This document shows, piece after piece, positions 28,817-36,909 of a DNA stretch of 64,000 nt. Origin of the DNA: Actinomycetaceae bacterium. Lineage in GTDB: Bacteria > Actinomycetota > Actinomycetes > Actinomycetales > Actinomycetaceae. Within the stretch, counting starts at the first letter, position 1; each line of letters starts with the position of its first letter. The notes beneath the pieces are model-generated. The model was given only the letters and a program-made list of their open reading frames with translations. It did no database searches and was not told the origin of the DNA. The translations under genes and the position numbers were made by a program. The stretch covers positions 62,001 to 126,000 of the forward strand of contig JAUNLF010000001.1 in NCBI GenBank assembly GCA_030532405.1. Direction: 5' to 3'.

Positions 28817-28852
28817 CATTTCAAAATCTGGATAAGTTGGTCGTTTAGACCT

Positions 28853-28867
28853 AAGCTTGAAGGTTAG
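28853..28867 (+). promoter_or_regulatory. MerR-cluster motif, copy 1
   Basis: AAGCTTGAAGGTTAG lies 36 bases before the FHA gene. It matches copy 2 (30116-30130) in 13 of 15 positions and copy 3 (30781-30791) in its TTGAAGGTTAG core. TTAGATAGCAAAAT overlaps its end; a near-identical TTAGATAACAAAAT lies near copy 2. Likely an operator of one of the MerR proteins. Confidence 0.5.
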
Positions 28868-28903
28868 ATAGCAAAATTTTGAACGTAGGAAAAGGAGCTG
28901 GCG

Positions 28904-29344
28904 ATGTCCAATCAAAACGCGCCTGACCCGAATGAAACAGCCGTATTCGGCTCGTTTGGGGCGCCTAGCGAACCAGAGGAATCGTTTGTCAACCAGCCCC
29001 TGTCCGCCCGTGACCAAAGCGCCGTTGACGCGCTACCCGCCGGGTCGGCTCTGCTGATTGTCCAGCGCGGCCCGAACTCCGGTGCCCGTTTCCTACTGGA
29101 TGCCGAAGTCACCACCGCGGGACGCAGCCCGAAGGCCGATATTTTCCTTGACGACGTCACCGTTTCGCGTCGTCACTGCGAATTTCGTGCGTCGGAGGGC
29201 GGCTTTGTTGTCCGCGACTCCGGCTCGCTGAACGGCACGTACGTGAACCGCGAACGCACTGAAAGTGCCCGCCTAAACGCCGGTGATGAAGTTCAAATTG
29301 GTAAGTACCGCCTGACCTACCATCCTTCACCGCGTAATTCATGA
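28904..29344 (+). CDS. GarA/OdhI-like FHA-domain protein
   Basis: A 146-residue protein. The FHA domain (about 50-140) shows GRSPKADIFLDDVTVSRRHC and DSGSLNGTYVN, which bind phosphothreonine. The N-terminal NETAVF resembles the ETTSVF phosphorylation motif of mycobacterial GarA and corynebacterial OdhI, which control 2-oxoglutarate metabolism, but has only one threonine (Thr12) where those have two. The stop overlaps the next start (ATGA). Shine-Dalgarno AAGGAG is present. Its place before the FtsR-like gene matches GarA. Confidence 0.88.
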   Translation: MSNQNAPDPNETAVFGSFGAPSEPEESFVNQPLSARDQSAVDALPAGSALLIVQRGPNSGARFLLDAEVTTAGRSPKADIFLDDVTVSRRHCEFRASEGGFVVRDSGSLNGTYVNRERTESARLNAGDEVQIGKYRLTYHPSPRNS

Positions 29345-30087
29345 ACGCGCGCAAACTACGCGCGGAACAGACACCACAGACAAGCTGGCCCAGGGATGTG
29401 TCCCATGAGCCGCGCATGACTATCGGGCAGGTAACGGAACAGGTGAAAACCGAGTTTCCGGCTATTACGGTATCCAAAATCCGCTTCTTGGAAACCGAGG
29501 GTTTGCTTTCCCCGTATCGCAGCACGACGGGCTACCGAAAGTATTCGACCGCGGATGTGGAGCGCCTGCGCTATATTTTGACCGAGCAACGCGACTCGTA
29601 CCGGCCGCTTCGCGTGATTCGCGACCAGCTTCGCGCCCTCGATGCCGGCCATGAAGTTGAACGCGTCCCGACTGCGCGCGTCGTTTCGGATAAGGGGCAG
29701 ACGCGCCTGCCCAGCACCGATCATATTTCGGTGCGGCAACTGTGCGACCTGACCGGCACGTCCAAGGATGACGTCGAAGAGTTCACCAAGCTCGGCCTCC
29801 TTTCACCCGATTTGGGCGGATATTTTCCGACCCGTTCGATTCGGATTGTCCAGCATATTTTGACGCTTCGTTCCGAAGGCATCGACCCTAGGAACTTGCG
29901 CGGCGTTCGTCAGGCCGCGGAGCGTCACGCGGACATCATCGACCATTCCGTATCGTCAATTCGTGCACGAGGGCGATCTGGGGACGTCGAACGGGCGAGG
30001 GCTCGCAGCCAGGAATTAGCTGAAGTGACGGGTGAGCTACACCGCGAATTTTTGCGGCTATCAATTGATAGGCTGGCAGAAGGCTAA
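29341..30087 (+). CDS. ftsR: FtsR-like MerR-family regulator
   Basis: A 248-residue protein with an N-terminal MerR winged helix (TIGQVTEQVKTEFPAITVSK, then LLSPYRSTTGYRKYSTADVE) and a second helical part. It corresponds to mycobacterial Rv1828 and to FtsR of Corynebacterium, which activates ftsZ. It overlaps the FHA gene by 4 bases, so both are made together. In mycobacteria a bifunctional-nuclease gene separates it from the next MerR gene; here that gene is missing. Confidence 0.87.
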   Translation: MNARKLRAEQTPQTSWPRDVSHEPRMTIGQVTEQVKTEFPAITVSKIRFLETEGLLSPYRSTTGYRKYSTADVERLRYILTEQRDSYRPLRVIRDQLRALDAGHEVERVPTARVVSDKGQTRLPSTDHISVRQLCDLTGTSKDDVEEFTKLGLLSPDLGGYFPTRSIRIVQHILTLRSEGIDPRNLRGVRQAAERHADIIDHSVSSIRARGRSGDVERARARSQELAEVTGELHREFLRLSIDRLAEG

Positions 30088-30115
30088 AGCTTAGATAACA
30101 AAATAGTCTCAAGTT

Positions 30116-30130
30116 AAGGTTGAAGGTGAG
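30116..30130 (+). promoter_or_regulatory. MerR-cluster motif, copy 2
   Basis: AAGGTTGAAGGTGAG lies in the 136-base gap before the second MerR gene. TTAGATAACAAAAT (30091-30104) just upstream matches the sequence beside copy 1 in 13 of 14 bases. Candidate operator and promoter of the downstream gene. Confidence 0.5.
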
Positions 30131-30223
30131 GCACGCCGGAGCGATCATTGACGACGCATTCCATCCGGCATAGCGTGTTTACCAGTTCAACCCAGCAACA
30201 CGGATCATTCGAGGAGTACACAG

Positions 30224-30784
30224 GTGGCACAAGAACTGCAAGACGCCGAACAGTCCCGGCAGGGAATGTTGTTTGGCGATCTCCTCGCTGACATTGGCCC
30301 CGACACCGGCTACCGCGGACGCGTAGCATGTCAGGCGGCCGGTATCACGTACCGCCAGCTCGATTACTGGGCGCGCACCGGTTTGGTGGAGCCCTCGATT
30401 CGCGGAGCGCACGGCTCCGGCAGTCAGCGCCTGTACTCTTTCCGCGACATTCTGGTGCTAAAGGTAGTTAAGCGCCTGCTGGACACGGGCGTGTCACTGC
30501 AGCAGATCCGCACCGCGGTGTCACACCTTAAGGACAGGGGAGTAGAAGACCTGTCCACAATCACACTTATGAGCGACGGCGCATCAGTTTACGAGTGCCG
30601 CTCACGCGACGAGATGATCGACCTCATCGAAGGTGGTCAAGGCGTATTTGGCATCGCTGTTGGTCGCGTGTGGCGCGAGATTGAAGGGTCGTTGGCGGAG
30701 CTTCCCAGTGAAGAGGCCGAGCCGATGCCACCCATGGTTGACGAGCTTGCGGAGCGTCGCCGCCAGCGTCGAAGCGCTTCCTAA
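30224..30784 (+). CDS. Rv1830-like MerR-family regulator
   Basis: A 186-residue regulator with the MerR DNA-binding segment GYRGRVACQAAGITYRQLDY followed by ARTGLVEPS and LYSFRDILVLKVVKRLLDTG. It corresponds in position and pattern to mycobacterial Rv1830 (McdR/ResR), which affects cell growth and division. GTG at 30224 has GAGGAG upstream. The stop codon overlaps copy 3 of the repeated motif, and a strong terminator follows, so this ends the cluster. Confidence 0.87.
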   Translation: MAQELQDAEQSRQGMLFGDLLADIGPDTGYRGRVACQAAGITYRQLDYWARTGLVEPSIRGAHGSGSQRLYSFRDILVLKVVKRLLDTGVSLQQIRTAVSHLKDRGVEDLSTITLMSDGASVYECRSRDEMIDLIEGGQGVFGIAVGRVWREIEGSLAELPSEEAEPMPPMVDELAERRRQRRSAS

Positions 30785-30791
30785 CCTTCAA
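30781..30791 (-). promoter_or_regulatory. MerR-cluster motif, copy 3 (inverted)
   Basis: On the minus strand TTGAAGGTTAG is identical to the core of copy 1. It overlaps the stop codon of the Rv1830-like gene. Its position past the gene is unusual for an operator and may be chance, or may affect antisense or read-through transcription. Confidence 0.35.
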
Positions 30792-30807
30792 CTAAAGGTT
30801 TAAACAA

Positions 30808-30839
30808 AAGGCCTTCCCAGGATTTCCCGGGAAGGCCTT
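30808..30839. terminator. Bidirectional terminator
   Basis: An 11-bp perfect stem, AAGGCCTTCCC (30808-30818) and GGGAAGGCCTT (30829-30839), between the convergent MerR and Pip genes. Confidence 0.85.
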
Positions 30840-30853
30840 AACTGTTGGTTACG

Positions 30854-33370
30854 CTACGCCGCGTGACGCAGGCGAATCTGCTGCAGATCCATCTGCCTTG
30901 CCTTTGACGCTGCGATCAGTGTGAATCCAAACGCCACCAGGCCCCAAATCAGAAGCGGGATAGCGCTTCCAAAGAAGCTGGTCAGATTACCGCCAACAAC
31001 GGTGTACATCAGACCTTCAGTCACGTAAGAAAGCGGGAGGAATCCGCTTAGCGACTGGAATGCTCCCGGTGCGGTTTGGATGGGGATAATCCCGTCTAGC
31101 GAAACCACTTGGACCACCAGGAACAGCAGGGCGAGTACGCGTCCAATGCGCGCACCAGCAACCGCGAGCAACGCCTGGTTGATCGCCGCAAAGGATAGCG
31201 CGGCTAGGATCATCAAAGTGGTTGTCGTGATTAGGTTGTTCGGACGCACTCCAAGCGCGGTTGCCACGATTCCCACACCGATCGCCTGAGCCAGGCCGAT
31301 CAGGGCCGCCCACTTGTAGGAGTTCCACGCAATTGACGCGGGTTTTGCGCTACTTGCTAGTTCCCGTTTACGAAGACCTGGCATCGCCAGGTACGTGCCG
31401 AAAGCTCCGAGCCACAAGACGATACCCGCGGCCCACGGGAACGTGGAATTAGCCCTGGACTTGGCCTCGTTCATCGCCGCGGACTGTGACAGCACAGGTA
31501 GCGCACCCATTTCCACGATGCGGGTGCGTTCGGCATCCGTATAGCTAGGTACCTGGTCCGCACCCGACTTCAACTCGGTTGCAAACCTGGTCGTACCATT
31601 AATCAGTTCTTGAACGCCGGCGTACAACTGGTCTATACCGCCCGAAAGTTCGTAAGCCCCTCCGGACAGTTCACCGGCCCCGGCCGCAAGCTGGTTTGTA
31701 CCCGAGGACAGTTCGTCGACACCGTCAACTAGCTGCGCGATTCCAGGCATCGCCTGGTTGATTCCATCAGCCAGCTGGCGAGCTCCGCTTACCAGGCCGG
31801 GCTGGCCCGCAGTCCCATCCAGACCCGCCTGCATTAGCGCGGCACCGTCCGATAGTTGTTGCAGGCCCTGCGCTAGTCCAATATTTCCAGGCGTTCCGTT
31901 CACCCCGTCGGCGAGTTGCTGTGCACCGTCGCTCAGCTGAGCTACGCCCTCACGCAATGTTTCAAGTTCGCCACTAATACCTTCAAACCCGCCGGCTTCC
32001 TCGAGCATCGCAATCATACTCTCAACTTCAGCTTGGAAAGCCAGAACGCGGTCAACAAAATCGTTGATACCCAGGTCTGCGATGAGCTGATTCAACTCAT
32101 CGAGCGCGACCTGCACCTGCGGATCCGAATCGGGAATCTGCGCCACTGCGGCCTCAAGGTCAACTACCGCCTGGGCTAGGCCGGCACAAAACTCGGGCGT
32201 TTCATCGGCCGGACACTGCGCCACCGAATCTTGCAGGCGGGGGAGTACGCCCACGTACTGGTCATTTCCGTACAGGAGCGCCTTCACCGATGCGAGCAAC
32301 GCCTCCGACGTGGCCAGCGTTTCACGAATCCGCTCAACCTCCGCAGTCAGCTGCGCAGAACTTGGAATTTCATCCAAGAGGTCGTCCGGCACCTGGGCTT
32401 CGATCTCGGCAAGCGGAACCAACACGCGTTGGAGGCCGTCAACCAGCTGGTTAATACCGTCCTCAAGTTGAGCCGTGCCGTCAGCTAGCTGCGCTGTTCC
32501 TTCGGCAAGCCCACCCGGGCCGTTCACGCCCTCATTCATTTGATCGATACCCTGCTTCAGACCCTGCTGACTTTCGGTCCCAACGAAGCCGTCGCGGAAC
32601 TGCTCGAGCCCGCCGGCCAGGGAATCTGCGCCCGAGCCCATCTGGCCAAGGCCCCCGTAAAGTTGTTTCACGCCGGAGTTGAGCTCTCCCGTGCCCGCCG
32701 CCAGCTGGTAGAGTCCGTCGGCAAGCTGCCCCGAACCGTCCGCAAGCTGGCTGGCACCATCGTTCAGCAGTCCGACGCCATCACCCATTTCTTTGGCACC
32801 GTCGTCCAGTTGCTGCGCGCCGTCAGCAGCCTGCCCCAGCTGGTCTTTCATGTCGTTGAAGCCCAGGAAGATACCGTCAAGCATTTGCTCGGTGAGCATG
32901 GTTCCCATCGCGTTTGCCGCGGCCGTCGCGATCTGCGTCGAGATCACGCCCATGAGCTCCGAGGACGCGTCATTAGACGTAACCGTGATCAAAGCCGGTG
33001 TGGCGTCGACGGTGCCCATGGATGCGACATTCTTGGAAAACTCCTTCGGAATCGTCAAGATCGCTTCAAAATCACCATTATTCAGGCCTTCACGCGCAGT
33101 TTCCTCGGTAACCAACGTCCAGTCGAGGTTGATATCAAACGGCTCCTCGGGATACATCAACCCGCCAACCAGTTCGCGACCGAGCGGCACCGTTTGCTCT
33201 TTGCCGTCAATCACCATGGTCGTGCCCTCGTCGTTATTCACGATCGCCGCGGGCACGTTGTCAAAGTTTTGCGTGCGCTCCACCATCGACCACAGTGTCA
33301 ATGCGGTTGCCAACACGGGAAGAAGCAGGACTGCAACTATTGCGCGCCAGTCACGTAGCGTCATTTTCAT
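30854..33370 (-). CDS. YhgE/Pip-family membrane protein
   Basis: An 838-residue protein. One N-terminal membrane segment (about 8-28) is followed by the Pip domain (VPAAIVNNDEGTT), a long extracytoplasmic stretch (about 180-620) dominated by seven-residue repeats of the type QLADGxx/LxxG, and five to six C-terminal membrane segments. YhgE/Pip proteins resemble phage-infection protein and EsaA, and are thought to form envelope channels or exporters. ATG at 33370 overlaps the stop of the MMPL gene (ATGA), so both proteins probably act together. The repeats are at protein level; the DNA has diverged. Confidence 0.9.
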   Translation of the reverse strand: MKMTLRDWRAIVAVLLLPVLATALTLWSMVERTQNFDNVPAAIVNNDEGTTMVIDGKEQTVPLGRELVGGLMYPEEPFDINLDWTLVTEETAREGLNNGDFEAILTIPKEFSKNVASMGTVDATPALITVTSNDASSELMGVISTQIATAAANAMGTMLTEQMLDGIFLGFNDMKDQLGQAADGAQQLDDGAKEMGDGVGLLNDGASQLADGSGQLADGLYQLAAGTGELNSGVKQLYGGLGQMGSGADSLAGGLEQFRDGFVGTESQQGLKQGIDQMNEGVNGPGGLAEGTAQLADGTAQLEDGINQLVDGLQRVLVPLAEIEAQVPDDLLDEIPSSAQLTAEVERIRETLATSEALLASVKALLYGNDQYVGVLPRLQDSVAQCPADETPEFCAGLAQAVVDLEAAVAQIPDSDPQVQVALDELNQLIADLGINDFVDRVLAFQAEVESMIAMLEEAGGFEGISGELETLREGVAQLSDGAQQLADGVNGTPGNIGLAQGLQQLSDGAALMQAGLDGTAGQPGLVSGARQLADGINQAMPGIAQLVDGVDELSSGTNQLAAGAGELSGGAYELSGGIDQLYAGVQELINGTTRFATELKSGADQVPSYTDAERTRIVEMGALPVLSQSAAMNEAKSRANSTFPWAAGIVLWLGAFGTYLAMPGLRKRELASSAKPASIAWNSYKWAALIGLAQAIGVGIVATALGVRPNNLITTTTLMILAALSFAAINQALLAVAGARIGRVLALLFLVVQVVSLDGIIPIQTAPGAFQSLSGFLPLSYVTEGLMYTVVGGNLTSFFGSAIPLLIWGLVAFGFTLIAASKARQMDLQQIRLRHAA

Positions 33371-36051
33371 TTTGCGCTCACCTTTTCTTCCACTCGCGTC
33401 GGCACTTCGTAAGTTTTCTCGCCTTCAAATAAATCGTGGTTATCAGGCCCAAGTACGAGGGCGCCGCCGGCCTGCACATTTTCCATAATCTTGATCTTCT
33501 CGTCGTCGCGCAGCCGTCGGTTCACTAAGAAAAGCATCGGCTTGTCGGTGCTTTCGATCCTGGTGAATCGATCATCCAGGTAGGCGGTTCGGCGGATAAC
33601 CCGGGCGGACTCATCCAGCGCCGATATATCGAATACAAAGACGGATCCTGCCTGGGGGCGAATGCGAGCACCCAGCGCGCCCAGCATGGCTTCCGCGGAT
33701 GCAGGCTCGCCCTCCAACCGGATTACATCGCGAGGGCGAACTGCCAGGTCGGCTTCAAACACGAGGTCTCCGGAGCTGTCGCCAATGGTGACGTCGTTCG
33801 CACGGGCGACAACCTCGCCGTATTTGCGCTGCCAGTCCAGGTGCTTGAAGTGCAGGTCCATGCCGGCGCCTTCAACGTCGAACACGGGCAGGATGCGGTC
33901 CAACCACTTCGGGATGTACCACGCGCGTTCACCAAGGATCTGCATGACGGCGGGCACCAGCGTCATGCGCACCAAGAATGCGTCAACGCCGACGCCGACC
34001 AGCAGGCCGAACGCGATCGGCTGCACATAGAACGACCCGTCGGGAATGAAACCGGAGAACACCGACATCATGATCAGCGCGGCCGCAACTACGACGGGGG
34101 CGGATGCTTGGAAGCCAGTGCGTATGGACTCGCGGGCGCGGCCCGTGTGAACGTAGTCCTCCGCCATACGCGACACGAGGAACAGTTCGTAGTCCATCGC
34201 CAGGCCGAACAGCACACCCATCAAAATGATCGGCATAAACGAAATGACGGGGCCGACCTGACCGATCATTAGTAAGTCGTTTGCAAACCCGTTGATGAAC
34301 ACGAGCGTCGTCATACCAAACGCGGCACCCACCGAGAACAGGTAGCCAAGCGTCGCTTTGATTGGAATCCAAATCGAGCGGAACACGATGAGCAGTAGCA
34401 CGAGCGACAAGCCCACAACCACAATGCCAAACGGCAAGAGGGCGGTGAACAACCGCTGAGACACGTCGATCGCAACGGCCGCCGATCCGGTTACCTTGAT
34501 GTCGTTGATGTCGTATTCGGCCTCCCACTGGGGAGCCATGCCGCGCAACGTGTGAACCAGGTTTTCAGTCTCAATGGACTCCGGGCTATCTTCGGGCAGT
34601 ACAACCACGACCCCGAGGTCCGCACTGCGGTTAGGCGTTGCGATCTGCACGCTATCAACGCCGTCTAATGCTTCAACTTCCGCCTTAAGATCGGCCATGA
34701 GGCCGAGCGGATCCTGCGACGTTACGATGTCACCGATGATCACCAGCGGCCCGTTTGCGCCCTCACCAAACTGCTCTGCAACCAGGTCGTAGGTTTGGCG
34801 CGCCATCGTGTCTTCGTCCTCAACACCGTTATCTGGCAGCGCAATGCGAAGATTCACAGCCGGAACGGTCATGAGGGCGACCAGCGCCGTGACCACCAGT
34901 ATCGTCAGCCACGGGTGGTTGGTAACCGTGCGCGCCCACCAAGCAGATGCCTTGTGCGAGCTCTCTTTTTTCTGTTCTACTAGCTCCTGGGCGGCCTCGG
35001 CCTGCTCCTTGCGGTCTTTACCTTCGCGGCGCTTGCGTTTCTTGGGGCGCAGTCGCTCGCCCATGAGCGCCAAAATTGCGGGCAGTCCCGTCACCGCCAT
35101 GATCGCGGCGATAGCGACCGCGAGGGCCGCGGACATACCCATGATCGTGAGGAACGGGATGTTTGCGACAAATAGTGCCATGAGGGCGATCACGACCGTT
35201 GTGCCGGCAAACAAAACAGCAGCGCCGGAAGTCGCAATGGCGCGGGGGATAGACTCTTCGACCGTGTAACCTTCCGCGAGTTGGTCGCGGTGGCGCGACA
35301 CGATGAACAGCGCGTAGTCGATGCCAACCGCGAGGCCAAGCATGATTGCAAGCGTTGGGGTAGTGGTCGAAATCGGGATAAACGCGGCCACCACGAGTAC
35401 GAGTGCCATCGCGATTCCAACCCCCAAAAGGGCGGAGATGATGGGAATACTTGCGGTTCGGATAGACCGGAATGCAACTGCAAGCACTATCAGAGCGAGC
35501 ACGACGCCAACGGCTTCCAGCGGGGACAGCGGGACTTCCGTAAGCGACATGATCTGGCCACCAACGTGGACCGATAGGCCGTATTGTTCAGCTTGTTTAG
35601 AGACTTCGACAAGCTGGTCGATCGAGTCTTGGTTTAGCGAGTCTAGCGAGAAGCTGAACTGCACCTGCGACATCGCGTACTGCTCGTTATCAGAGATAAC
35701 GGGGTCCATAAATGAGTCATCGAACGGGTTTCCAACCGTCGTCGCGTAGGGGATTGACTCGGCTTCCTTTAAGATCTGGGTGATCTCGGATTCGTAATCC
35801 CAGATACTCTCACCCTCGGGCGCTCCGAATACGACCTGGCCGGCGGCGCCGGACATTTCCGGAAAACGCTCGGCCATAACATCAAGGCCGTCCTGGCCTT
35901 CGGTGCCCGGAATCGTGAAGTCGTTAGTGAGCTGTCCGCCCAGCGCAAACATCGCAACAACGGTTGCGACCAAAACAGCAATCCAGGCGGCAAGTACCTT
36001 CTTCGCGTTGCGTACTGTCGCCGTTGCCAATCTAAATAGAACTGATGACAC
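33367..36051 (-). CDS. MMPL/RND transporter with C-terminal ABC-ATPase-like domain
   Basis: An 894-residue protein. Residues about 1-720 are an MMPL transporter: two groups of membrane segments and motifs such as GLAVGIDYALFIVSRHRDQL and GLAMDYELFLVSRMAEDY. From about 748 to 893 there is a soluble domain whose start reads like an ABC ATPase (DLVFEADLAVRPRDVIRLEG, then ALGARIRPQAGSVFVFD) but with a broken P-loop: G-E-P-A-S-A-E-A at 781-788, with Glu787 in place of lysine. No ABC signature or Walker B was found. GTG start at 36051 follows GGGGA. Coupled to the Pip gene; divergent from a TetR regulator. Probably exports a lipid or hydrophobic compound. Confidence 0.88.
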   Translation of the reverse strand: MSSVLFRLATATVRNAKKVLAAWIAVLVATVVAMFALGGQLTNDFTIPGTEGQDGLDVMAERFPEMSGAAGQVVFGAPEGESIWDYESEITQILKEAESIPYATTVGNPFDDSFMDPVISDNEQYAMSQVQFSFSLDSLNQDSIDQLVEVSKQAEQYGLSVHVGGQIMSLTEVPLSPLEAVGVVLALIVLAVAFRSIRTASIPIISALLGVGIAMALVLVVAAFIPISTTTPTLAIMLGLAVGIDYALFIVSRHRDQLAEGYTVEESIPRAIATSGAAVLFAGTTVVIALMALFVANIPFLTIMGMSAALAVAIAAIMAVTGLPAILALMGERLRPKKRKRREGKDRKEQAEAAQELVEQKKESSHKASAWWARTVTNHPWLTILVVTALVALMTVPAVNLRIALPDNGVEDEDTMARQTYDLVAEQFGEGANGPLVIIGDIVTSQDPLGLMADLKAEVEALDGVDSVQIATPNRSADLGVVVVLPEDSPESIETENLVHTLRGMAPQWEAEYDINDIKVTGSAAVAIDVSQRLFTALLPFGIVVVGLSLVLLLIVFRSIWIPIKATLGYLFSVGAAFGMTTLVFINGFANDLLMIGQVGPVISFMPIILMGVLFGLAMDYELFLVSRMAEDYVHTGRARESIRTGFQASAPVVVAAALIMMSVFSGFIPDGSFYVQPIAFGLLVGVGVDAFLVRMTLVPAVMQILGERAWYIPKWLDRILPVFDVEGAGMDLHFKHLDWQRKYGEVVARANDVTIGDSSGDLVFEADLAVRPRDVIRLEGEPASAEAMLGALGARIRPQAGSVFVFDISALDESARVIRRTAYLDDRFTRIESTDKPMLFLVNRRLRDDEKIKIMENVQAGGALVLGPDNHDLFEGEKTYEVPTRVEEKVSAK

Positions 36052-36064
36052 TTATGTCCCCGTT

Positions 36065-36079
36065 AATGTACGATACATT
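36065..36079. promoter_or_regulatory. Candidate TetR operator
   Basis: AATGTA-CGA-TACATT is a perfect inverted repeat in the 82-base divergent region, 14 bases before the MMPL start. A wider imperfect repeat extends to 36093. TetR repressors usually bind such sites beside their own gene. A TACTAT at 36091-36096 may be the tetR -10. Confidence 0.6.
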
Positions 36080-36133
36080 TTTGTATTCAATACTATTATG
36101 AATCCAGCGGGACGCAACAGCGAAAAGGTAGCA

Positions 36134-36751
36134 ATGGAACCAAAAAGCGCGAAAAGAAAGCGCAGTCACACGCGCACGAAACTCGTGTCGGCTGCAGCGC
36201 AGGTGTTTGCCGCCAAAGGCGTTGCCGGTGCCACCGTTGACGACCTTGTGCAGGCCGCCGGATTCACCAGGGGAGCGTTCTACTCCAACTTTTCAAACAA
36301 AGAAGAAGTCTTTGCCGCGGCTCTCAGCGAGTTCACCGAAGACCTGGTCGACGCCATGCAGTTGGGCATCGACGAGCGCGGTCCATCAAACTCCCCAAAC
36401 GACGCTATCCGTGCAATATTGTCTTCAATCCGGCCGCTAGGACGCGTGTGGGTGCTTTTGGAGGCCGAGGGCGTGCGTCAGGCGCTAATTAACGAGGACG
36501 TGCGACGCGTTTACCTGGAATCGCGCGATTATCTTCAGCGCGCACTCTTAGATGCCATGACCCAAAGCGGTTACGCCGTCACTGAAAAACTGGCGCAATA
36601 CCCCCAGCCACTGCTTCGAACACTAGCGGAACTACTGCTAAACGCTTATTCCGAATCGATTATCCGCGAACTGCTAGAAGGTACGGATTCCACGGGCCGC
36701 CTAGTCGAGCTCCTCATACAGGTCCTGGGTATCAACGACGAAACCGCCTAA
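36134..36751 (+). CDS. TetR/AcrR-family transcriptional regulator
   Basis: A 205-residue regulator. The DNA-binding domain is at about residues 13-60: TRTKLVSAAAQVFAAKG, then VDDLVQAAGFTRGAFYSNF, the classic TetR helix-turn-helix. The C-terminal part binds an unknown ligand. ATG 36134 has AAAAGG upstream; ATG 36098 is also in frame but lies at or before the predicted transcription start. Divergent from MMPL-Pip with one palindrome between, so it most likely represses that exporter and itself. A strong terminator lies 108 bases downstream. Confidence 0.88.
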   Translation: MEPKSAKRKRSHTRTKLVSAAAQVFAAKGVAGATVDDLVQAAGFTRGAFYSNFSNKEEVFAAALSEFTEDLVDAMQLGIDERGPSNSPNDAIRAILSSIRPLGRVWVLLEAEGVRQALINEDVRRVYLESRDYLQRALLDAMTQSGYAVTEKLAQYPQPLLRTLAELLLNAYSESIIRELLEGTDSTGRLVELLIQVLGINDETA

Positions 36752-36858
36752 CGCCGAGGCAAAGCAGGTGGTGCCACCACGACCGCCAGGGGAGTGGCGC
36801 CGGTGCGCCGGTGCGGAGAATGTTGACGCAACACCGTAACCGGTTTGCAGGTGGAAAT

Positions 36859-36891
36859 AATCGATGCCCCTCGAGTGGAGGGGCATCGATT
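36859..36891. terminator. Strong bidirectional terminator
   Basis: A 14-bp perfect stem: AATCGATGCCCCTC (36859-36872), loop GAGTG, GAGGGGCATCGATT (36878-36891). It lies between convergent tetR and the symporter gene. A small GTGGT-GCC-ACCAC palindrome occurs at 36768-36780. Confidence 0.9.
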
Positions 36892-36909
36892 CTAAGAGGC
36901 GTCAGGTGG

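Noticed and set aside
31500-32850. Tandem DNA repeat in the YhgE/Pip gene
   Set aside because: The seven-residue pattern is clear at protein level, but the DNA copies are too diverged to be a simple tandem repeat.
35903-36133. Longer N-terminus for the TetR regulator
   Set aside because: It would overlap the start of the divergent MMPL gene and the operator, and has no ribosome site. The TetR domain begins after 36134.
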